Of a stretch of DNA of 11,777 nt, positions 6,690-11,777 are shown piece after piece (position 1 is the first letter of the stretch; each line of letters begins with the position of its first letter). The translations under genes were made by a program, and so were the position numbers. The stretch is from NCBI GenBank assembly GCA_028290165.1, contig JAQGKJ010000077.1:1-11777 (forward strand). The letters are read 5' to 3'. Under the pieces are notes generated by a model. That model did no database searches. It was not told where the DNA came from and worked only from the letters and a program-made list of their open reading frames with translations. This DNA comes from Bradyrhizobium sp. (GTDB lineage: Bacteria > Pseudomonadota > Alphaproteobacteria > Rhizobiales > Xanthobacteraceae).

Positions 6690-6912
6690 GAACGCAGCAG
6701 CAAAGTATTTCCGCTTTGCGCGCTCGACGATGCGCGGCCTGAGGCTCTCAAACTGCTCTGCGCGACTAACGGGTCGAATGCAACGCATCCGCGTCGTCCA
6801 TCGCCTCGTCGGAGATGGCGCAAAGTATCTCGATTGTCCCGTCAGCCATTACAGAAAGAAATGTGCCGCTTCCCGAATAGTGGCCTTTGGCACGGTTGAA
6901 AGAGAAGGCCAC
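6690..6912 (-). pseudogene. frameshifted small conserved-protein gene (DUF1488-like)
   Basis: On the minus strand, a frame starting at GTG 6912 (AGGGA about 7 bases upstream) reads AFSFNRAKGHYSGSG, FLSVMADGTIEILCAIS and DEAMDDADALHSTR, then stops at 6766-6768. In the next frame the text continues sensibly from about 6775: PVSRAEQFESLRPRIVERAK then RKYFAAAFLVD. Joined, the two halves resemble short alphaproteobacterial proteins of the DUF1488 kind (strand with DG, cysteine, ISxEAMDD, then a helix with RxxFxxLRxRIxxxAxxKY). The family name is from memory and tentative. A one-base insertion near the ACCCG tract around 6770-6780 would explain the shift. The C-terminal end runs straight into the binding-protein remnant on the opposite strand. 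Confidence 0.45.
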
Positions 6913-7183
6913 GAAAAAATCCCTAGGCTGGCGTTTTTGAGAATGATCGACAACGAGATTTTGTCGACAGTGTCGCCGCAAGCTGCATCTTCGTTGCGAT
7001 CCAAAGGGTCGTGAATTTGGAACTGCCTCAAGTTAAATTGCAAGATAGGCGTGCGAATGCTGTCGAGTCGGGTCTCTACTGATAGATCGTCTAAACCAAA
7101 GTCATATGACCAAAGACTTCTGGCCGCGCTGCGCTATCTGAATAAAGTTGCAGATCGAAACTCGGATCTACAACAGGAGATTC
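6913..7183. other. intergenic region upstream of the binding protein-oxygenase-kinase cluster
   Basis: These 271 bases are more AT-rich than the flanks and show no coding sequence that I can support on either strand. The stretch separates the minus-strand gene remnant from the plus-strand cluster and should hold the cluster promoter. I see no convincing -35/-10 pair. The only clear motif is the dyad at 7095-7115. Confidence 0.5.
7095..7115 (+). promoter_or_regulatory. possible operator: palindrome flanked by direct repeats
   Basis: GTCATATGAC (7101-7110) is a perfect 10-bp palindrome, and the heptamer ACCAAAG occurs on both sides of it (7095-7101 and 7109-7115). It lies about 70-90 bases before the start of the binding-protein gene, a suitable place for a regulator site controlling the cluster. 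It could be bound by the response regulator at the end of the window, but nothing in the sequence proves this. Confidence 0.3.
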
Positions 7184-8188
7184 ATGATGACCGGCCGAAA
7201 GACCTTGCTTCTGGCTGCAATGCTGGCCTTGGTGCCGCGCTACGCCGGGGCCGCGGAGAAATTCACCGTCCAGCTCAAGTGGTTCACGCAGGCCCAGTTC
7301 GCCGGCTACTATGTTGCGCAGGCAAAGGGCTATTACAGCGACGTCGATCTCGATGTTCAGATAAAGGCGGGCGGGCCCGATAACAGTCCGCCCCAAATTC
7401 TTGCAGGCCATGGCGCCGACGTCATGGTGGACTGGATGCCGTCAGCGCTAGCGGTCCGCGAGAAGGGCGAACTCGCGGTCAATATCGCTCAGATATTCCA
7501 GCGTTCCGGCCTGATGACCGTTTGCCGCAGCGATACCGGCATTACCAGTCCGGTGCAGTTCAAAGGCAAAACCATGGCGACATGGTTTGGCGGCAACGAG
7601 TATCCTTTTCTTGCGTGGATGCAACGGCTGGGTTTCACCACGACGGGCGCTAATCCCGACATCAAAGTGTTGAAGCAGGGTTACACCATCGATCCTCTGC
7701 TCCAACATCAGGCGGCTTGCATTGCGGGCATGTCCTACAACGAAACATATCAGATCCCCAAGGCGGGGCTGAAGGACAAGGACGTCATCTGGTTTTCGTA
7801 TCAGGATGCGGGTGTGGCGATACTGGAGGATGGACTCTACGCGCTCGAATCGACGATCGCCGATCCCAAGGGGGCCGACCGCCTTGCCCGTTTTGTTGCG
7901 GCATCCGTCAAAGGATGGAAGTACGCGGTTGAGCACCAGGCCGAAGCCGTCGATATCGTGCTTGCCAAGGATACCAGCGGCAATTTGACCCGCGACTATC
8001 AGATTCACATGATGCGCGAAGTTGCCAAGCTGGTTGAGCCGGCCCCGAACGGCCTGGGTTACCTCGATCCTGCCGATTATCAGCGGACCGTCGATGTGTT
8101 GCTGACTGGCGGCTCCGACCCGGTGATTTCAAAAGCGCCGACCGGCGCCTGGACGCATCAGATCTACGACGCAGCTCAGAAACTCTAA
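7184..8188 (+). CDS. ABC transporter substrate-binding protein, NMT1/THI5-like
   Basis: A 334-residue periplasmic binding protein of the NMT1/THI5-like group, which includes binding proteins for pyrimidine (thiamin precursor), riboflavin and sulfonate uptake. An N-terminal signal peptide (TGRKTLLLAAMLALVPRYAG) has cleavage near AGA-A. The mature protein opens with FTVQLKWFTQAQFAGYYVAQ and GYYSDVDLDVQI, the classic first strand and helix of the group, followed by GHGADVMVDW and FKGKTMATWFGGNEY. The ligand cannot be fixed; the KWFTQAQFAGYYVA motif most resembles riboflavin- and pyrimidine-type members. Two ATGs (7184 and 7187) follow AGGAGA at 7175-7180; the second has the better spacing. This is the first gene of the cluster, 16 bases before the oxygenase gene. 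No permease or ATPase gene is present. Confidence 0.85.
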   Translation: MMTGRKTLLLAAMLALVPRYAGAAEKFTVQLKWFTQAQFAGYYVAQAKGYYSDVDLDVQIKAGGPDNSPPQILAGHGADVMVDWMPSALAVREKGELAVNIAQIFQRSGLMTVCRSDTGITSPVQFKGKTMATWFGGNEYPFLAWMQRLGFTTTGANPDIKVLKQGYTIDPLLQHQAACIAGMSYNETYQIPKAGLKDKDVIWFSYQDAGVAILEDGLYALESTIADPKGADRLARFVAASVKGWKYAVEHQAEAVDIVLAKDTSGNLTRDYQIHMMREVAKLVEPAPNGLGYLDPADYQRTVDVLLTGGSDPVISKAPTGAWTHQIYDAAQKL

Positions 8189-8204
8189 GGAGGAGATCGG
8201 CATC

Positions 8205-9206
8205 ATGACAAATCCCGTACCAGTTATCGATATCGCTCCTTTCTTTGGTACCGACGAGTCCGCTCGCCGGCGCGTCGCAGAGGAGGTCAACTCAGCATGC
8301 ACGAATATCGGCTTTCTGATCGTCACGGGCCACCGCGTGCCGGCGGCACTGATCGGCGAAATGAGGTCGGTGTCCCGGCAATTCTTCGACTTGCCGACAG
8401 ACGAAAAGCTCCGGCAGCGCATGCCAGCCGACCGTTATCGCGGCTATATTGCGCTCGGCAACGAGGCCCTTGCCAACAGCCTTGACGAGCAGACACCGCC
8501 CGACCTGAAGGAATCCTTTTCCATCGGACCGATGGTTGCGGTCAGCGATGAATATCACCGCTCGGCGAAGCCCGGCAATTTCTTCGCCGCCAATATGTGG
8601 CCGGACCGGCCCCTGGTTTTCAGGCCGGTATGGGAACGCTATTACGGCCAGATGGAAAGCCTGTCTGCGACCCTGATGCGGATATTCGCCGTCGGACTTG
8701 GCATGGAGGAAAAATTCTTCGACGACAAAATCAATCATCATATCTCGAACTTCAGCGTCATCCATTATCCCGAACAGCCCAAGCCGCCGCTGCCCGGTCA
8801 ACTGCGGGCCGGCGCGCACACTGACTACGGCAGCCTCACCATCGTCAAACCCGACAATGCGCCGGGCGGACTTCAGGTGATGACGAAGGAAGGTACCTGG
8901 ATGGATGTGCCGAACCTGGAGGAAGGCTTCGTCGTCAATCTCGGCGACCTGATGGCCGAGTGGACCAATGACCGCTGGGTGTCGACGATGCATCGCGTCG
9001 TTAATCCGCCGCGCGGAAACGCGCTCGGCAGCCGGCGGCTGTCGATGACCTTCTTCCACCAGCCCAATTACGACGCGGTGATCGAGTGCCTGCCGACCTG
9101 CTGTTCGACCGAGCGGCCGGCGCATTACGGCAAGACCACTTCCGGAGAGCATGTCTGGATGAAGATCAACAAACATCGCCAGCCCGAACTGGCGAAGGTG
9201 GACTGA
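8205..9206 (+). CDS. isopenicillin N synthase-like Fe(II) dioxygenase
   Basis: A 333-residue non-heme iron oxygenase of the isopenicillin N synthase / 2-oxoglutarate-dependent dioxygenase superfamily. The N-terminal DIOX_N part reads VPVIDIAPFFG, then GFLIVTGHRVP. The double-stranded beta-helix core has the complete metal triad H205 and D207 (AGAHTDYGSLTIV) and H263 (STMHRVVNPP). The co-substrate-binding R278-x-S280 (RRLSMTFF) is also there, so 2-oxoglutarate-dependent hydroxylation is the likely chemistry. The substrate is unknown; it could be the ligand of the binding protein encoded just upstream. The start is ATG at 8205 with a strong AAGGAGGAG site. The stop is one base from the GTG of the NIPSNAP gene, which argues for translational coupling. 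A cysteine pair (CLPTCCSTERP) near the C-terminus is notable. Confidence 0.87.
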   Translation: MTNPVPVIDIAPFFGTDESARRRVAEEVNSACTNIGFLIVTGHRVPAALIGEMRSVSRQFFDLPTDEKLRQRMPADRYRGYIALGNEALANSLDEQTPPDLKESFSIGPMVAVSDEYHRSAKPGNFFAANMWPDRPLVFRPVWERYYGQMESLSATLMRIFAVGLGMEEKFFDDKINHHISNFSVIHYPEQPKPPLPGQLRAGAHTDYGSLTIVKPDNAPGGLQVMTKEGTWMDVPNLEEGFVVNLGDLMAEWTNDRWVSTMHRVVNPPRGNALGSRRLSMTFFHQPNYDAVIECLPTCCSTERPAHYGKTTSGEHVWMKINKHRQPELAKVD

Positions 9207-9207
9207 C

Positions 9208-9522
9208 GTGCTGATCGAGCAGATCACCTACACGCTGCACCCGGGAAAGGCTCCGGCGTTGATCGAAGCTTATGAAAGCCAGGGCCTGGCCGTCATCACG
9301 GCCAGCCTCGGCCGTCTGGTCGCTTTCGTCACAGCGGAAGTGGGCGCGATGGACGAGATAAGCCATCTGTGGGCCTTCACCGACGCGACTGACCGCGAAG
9401 CCCGGCATGGGCGGCTGGCGGCGGATCCTGCCTGGCGGGCGTTCACCTCGACCTATGGACATCTGCTGGTCGCACGCCGCAACCAGCTATGGCTCACCGC
9501 ATCCTTTTCACCGGGGTTGTGA
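9208..9522 (+). CDS. NIPSNAP family protein
   Basis: A 104-residue protein with the dimeric alpha+beta barrel (ferredoxin-like) NIPSNAP pattern: first strand IEQITYTLHPGKAPALIEAY, a helix leading to GLAVITASLGRLVAFVTAE, the central DEISHLWAFTDATDREARHG, and WRAFTSTYGHLLVARRNQLW at the end. Bacterial NIPSNAP proteins often sit beside catabolic or uptake genes and may bind or modify a small molecule; a specific reaction is not known. The start is GTG at 9208, one base after the oxygenase stop, with GAAGG upstream inside the oxygenase gene. The two proteins are probably made together and may act on the same compound. The family is confident, the role inferred. Confidence 0.82.
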   Translation: MLIEQITYTLHPGKAPALIEAYESQGLAVITASLGRLVAFVTAEVGAMDEISHLWAFTDATDREARHGRLAADPAWRAFTSTYGHLLVARRNQLWLTASFSPGL

Positions 9523-9578
9523 GCTATCCGACGCAAAGGTGGCTTGCCAGACCTTCGGGGCATGCGCAGAATCCCGCG

Positions 9579-11183
9579 ATGCCCGATCTGCCGCCCACAG
9601 CCGCCCCATGGGATAGCGACGACGCCGCGAGCCGTCTCCTGCTGGGGTTAATCGCGCAAAGCACTAACGATGGCATCTGGGACTGGGACCTCGATTCTGG
9701 TCGGGTCTACTACTCGCCACGCTGGCTCGAATTAGTCGGTCATTTGCCCGGCGAACTGCCTGGGGACATCTCGACCTTTCAGGACAGACTCCACGGGGAT
9801 GACCTTGATCGGGTCCGGTCAGGCATCGACGGTTATCTGTCGGGACAGACTCCCGAATATCGTATGAAGTTTCGGCTGCGCCATAAGGACGGGACGTGGC
9901 GTTGGATCATGTCGCGCGGCATCGCACTGCGCGAAGCCGACGGCCGGGCGTTTCGGGTCGCAGGCACGCACACTGATATCACCGAAGGCGTGCGCGCCGC
10001 CGAACGTCTCGAAAGTGAGGTAGCAGAACGGACCGCCGAGCTGCGGGCCGCCCGCGATCGCGCCGAATCCTCTGCCGCCGCCAAGACCAAATTCCTCGCG
10101 ACCGCCAGCCATGACATCCGCCAACCGCTGCAAGCGATGGCGCTGCTGCTCGGAAGCTTGGCGCCGGAAGTGCAGACCGCCGCCGGGCAAAGGACCATGA
10201 AAGCAATGGAGCAGTCGCTTGGCGCCGGCATGGAGCTGCTGGACGCTCTACTGGAATTCATTCGCCTCGACGCCGGCGCGATGCGGCCGAAACTGACCAA
10301 TGTCGATGTCGGCCGGTTAGTAGATAGCATCACCGAATCCCACGTCGCTGAGATTACGCGCAAGGGACTAATCCTAAAGGTCGTCAACGGTCGCGCCGTC
10401 GTGCGTACCGACCCGCAACTGCTGGGCCGTATCTTACGCAACCTGATATCCAATGCAGTGAAATACACTGAACACGGAAGCATCCTTATCGGCTGTCGCC
10501 GTAAGGCGGACAAGATCTGGCTGGAGATCTGGGATACCGGGTGCGGGATTGCTCCGGAGCAGCTGAAGCAGGTATTCTGGGAGTTCTTCCAGGGAGCGGA
10601 TGTCAGACAGGGTGGCCTCGGTCTCGGTCTCGCGATCGTAGAGCGTCTGGCGGGGCTACTCAAACATCGCGTCCATGTCCGTTCCTGGCCGGGGCGCGGC
10701 TCGGTCTTCGCCATCGAAATGGAGCGGGGCAATTCGTGCCCCGTGACCGACGAGAAGGTACCGGCCATTACGCGCGACGCACTGCTTGCCGGTCGCCGGG
10801 TCGCGCTGATCGAAGACGATCAAGCGGTCGCGCTGGCGCTTGCTCAACTTCTTGAGGCTTGGGGAGCCGAGGTTATCTCCGCGTCCACCGGCAAGCTTCT
10901 CATCGAACTGCTCGGGAGCGATGTCCCGGACGTCGCAATTGCTGATTGCGAACTCAATGACGACGAAGACGGCTTCGCTGTGCTCGACCGGCTTGATAGG
11001 CTCTATGGCCGAAGACTGCCGGCGCTGGTGCTGACGGGCGAGTACGACGTCAGCGCGCTCGGCCAACGCAATCGCGCTAATCGCCGGGTTCTACACAAGC
11101 CCGTTTGGCCCGCTGTGCTGCAAGCCGTGCTCCATTACGAGCTGACGGCTTTCGAGGTCGGGACTGAAGACGTTGGGGACTAA
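9579..11183 (+). CDS. PAS-containing hybrid sensor histidine kinase/response regulator
   Basis: Soluble hybrid kinase with no membrane segment, so it probably senses a cytoplasmic signal. Numbered from ATG 9579 (534 residues): PAS domain about 20-138 (NDGIWDWDLDSGRVYYSPRW, KDGTWRWIMSRG, VAGTHTDITEG), a charged coiled-coil linker to about 170, then HisKA with phospho-acceptor H178 (FLATASHDIRQPLQAMALLL). The ATPase domain follows, with N-box RNLISNAVKYTEHG, G1 box DTGCGI (D319) and G2 box GGLGLGLAI. A C-terminal receiver holds D413/D414, phospho-acceptor D456 (AIADCEL), T486 and K507. All key residues are present. The frame also allows ATG 9489, overlapping the NIPSNAP gene by 34 bases; that 30-residue extension has no domain character, so 9579 is preferred, though neither start has a clear ribosome site. 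The stop codon overlaps that of the convergent response regulator, its likely partner. Confidence 0.85.
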   Translation: MPDLPPTAAPWDSDDAASRLLLGLIAQSTNDGIWDWDLDSGRVYYSPRWLELVGHLPGELPGDISTFQDRLHGDDLDRVRSGIDGYLSGQTPEYRMKFRLRHKDGTWRWIMSRGIALREADGRAFRVAGTHTDITEGVRAAERLESEVAERTAELRAARDRAESSAAAKTKFLATASHDIRQPLQAMALLLGSLAPEVQTAAGQRTMKAMEQSLGAGMELLDALLEFIRLDAGAMRPKLTNVDVGRLVDSITESHVAEITRKGLILKVVNGRAVVRTDPQLLGRILRNLISNAVKYTEHGSILIGCRRKADKIWLEIWDTGCGIAPEQLKQVFWEFFQGADVRQGGLGLGLAIVERLAGLLKHRVHVRSWPGRGSVFAIEMERGNSCPVTDEKVPAITRDALLAGRRVALIEDDQAVALALAQLLEAWGAEVISASTGKLLIELLGSDVPDVAIADCELNDDEDGFAVLDRLDRLYGRRLPALVLTGEYDVSALGQRNRANRRVLHKPVWPAVLQAVLHYELTAFEVGTEDVGD

Positions 11184-11777
11184 CGCGATCTCAATCCTGC
11201 GCGTTCGGCCGCCAGCAGCATTTGCACCCGGTTGCGAACTCCCAGCTGCCGCATTATTGCCGTGACATGCGCCTTGACCGTCCCCTCGGAGGTACCGAGG
11301 CGGTAGGCGATTTCTTTGTTAGAGTGACCATCGGCAATCAGGTTCAATACCTCGTTCTGACGTTCGGTCAACCGCGGCGCTTCGGTCTTGGGCTGGATCG
11401 GCATTGCCGCGGCTGCGACCAATTCTCGGGGCACATAGACGCCGCCGACGAGAACGAGGCGCAGCGCATCCAGGATGACAGATGCCGATGCAGATTTGGC
11501 CAAATAACCGCTGGCACCCGCGGCAAGCGCCTGGAAAACGTCGTCGCTGTCTTCCGACGCTGTCAGGATGACGATTGGCACCCGGGGAATTCGTCGATGG
11601 AAGGCGCTAATTCCTGAGAAGCCATCCATTCCTGGCATTCGCAAATCGAGCAATATGAGATCGGGAGGCTTGTCGACGGCGCATTTAAGGGCAGTCGCGA
11701 GGTCGGCAGCCTCGTCGACGGCCACTCTCTCGGAGAGTGAACCCAGCACCGCGCGTAGGCCTTGGCGGAAAATGGCA
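11180..11777 (-). CDS. NarL/FixJ-type response regulator (REC + LuxR HTH), 5' end cut
   Basis: Two-component transcription regulator. The frame is open to the right edge and its first visible residues, AIFRQGLRAVLGSL, are the second half of the standard receiver opening (DDH-AIFRQGLR). The gene therefore continues outside the window and lacks about ten N-terminal residues here. Counting from the edge: phospho-acceptor D44 (LILLDLRMPGMDG), T72 in ILTASED and K94 in SGYLAKSAS. The linker is followed by a GerE/LuxR DNA-binding domain (LTERQNEVLNLIADGHSNKE, GTSEGTVKAHVTAIMRQLGV). The hybrid kinase encoded tail to tail, with a 4-base overlap, is the obvious partner; its receiver may act as an intermediate or phosphate sink. 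Targets are unknown, but the cluster starting at 7184 is a natural candidate. Confidence 0.88.
   Translation of the reverse strand, partial: AIFRQGLRAVLGSLSERVAVDEAADLATALKCAVDKPPDLILLDLRMPGMDGFSGISAFHRRIPRVPIVILTASEDSDDVFQALAAGASGYLAKSASASVILDALRLVLVGGVYVPRELVAAAAMPIQPKTEAPRLTERQNEVLNLIADGHSNKEIAYRLGTSEGTVKAHVTAIMRQLGVRNRVQMLLAAERAGLRSR

Noticed and set aside
6913..7183. Possible riboswitch upstream of the NMT1/THI5-like gene (thiamin or flavin type, given the protein family)
   Set aside because: I could find neither the conserved core of a TPP nor of an FMN element in these bases.
8292..9227. A 311-codon minus-strand frame opposite the Fe(II) oxygenase
   Set aside because: The oxygenase has all its active-site residues; this frame is its antisense shadow.
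9833..10768. A 311-codon minus-strand frame opposite the hybrid kinase
   Set aside because: Its translation is a serine/arginine/proline-rich antisense shadow of the intact kinase domains.
1..11777. CRISPR arrays, tRNA or rRNA genes, transposases or integrases, phage genes
   Set aside because: No regularly spaced repeats, cloverleaf sequences, rRNA segments or mobile-element proteins were seen on either strand by eye.

Overview
The window looks like accessory chromosomal DNA from a high-GC alphaproteobacterium, most likely Bradyrhizobium or a close relative (Nitrobacteraceae). Three things suggest this: orphan ABC_sub_bind substrate-binding proteins starting MRRRE, single-gene VOC and GlcG/HbpS proteins, and an extragenic repeat of the type with halves CGTCATTGCGAGGAGC and GAAGCAATCCAG. 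The taxonomic call rests on recognition, not on a search. No rRNA, tRNA, CRISPR array, transposase or intact mobile element was seen.

Layout. (1) 1-1310: a SAM-dependent methyltransferase (+) converges on a secreted GlcG/HbpS-like protein (-), with a perfect 10-bp-stem hairpin between them. (2) 1526-3492: a two-domain VOC protein (+), then a periplasmic ABC_sub_bind protein (+). (3) 3554-5667: a type I extradiol ring-cleavage dioxygenase (-) with all expected metal ligands, diverging from a second ABC_sub_bind protein (+). An extended hairpin lies between the first binding protein and the dioxygenase. (4) 5668-7183: a stretch of degraded genes. It holds an XRE/HigA-type antitoxin gene whose start appears to be ACG and which has no toxin partner, a two-hairpin repeat, a small hypothetical gene (-), the C-terminal remnant of a third ABC_sub_bind gene (+), and a frameshifted small gene (-) running into that remnant tail to tail. 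(5) 7184-11183: a tight same-strand cluster of NMT1/THI5-like binding protein, isopenicillin-N-synthase-like Fe(II) oxygenase, NIPSNAP protein and PAS-containing hybrid histidine kinase. (6) 11180-11777: a NarL/FixJ-type response regulator (-), cut by the right edge, whose stop codon overlaps that of the kinase.

How the genes may work together. Regions 2 and 3 pair soluble ring-cleavage or VOC-fold enzymes with periplasmic binding proteins, which suggests uptake and breakdown of aromatic or similar small molecules. No substrate can be named. Region 5 suggests a ligand captured in the periplasm, oxidised by a non-heme iron enzyme, and possibly linked to a phosphorelay made of the hybrid kinase and the neighbouring LuxR-type regulator. 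None of the three intact binding proteins has a permease or ATPase gene in the window.

No clearly new system is visible. The most interesting points are the binding protein-oxygenase-NIPSNAP-kinase cluster and the decayed region between 5668 and 6912.
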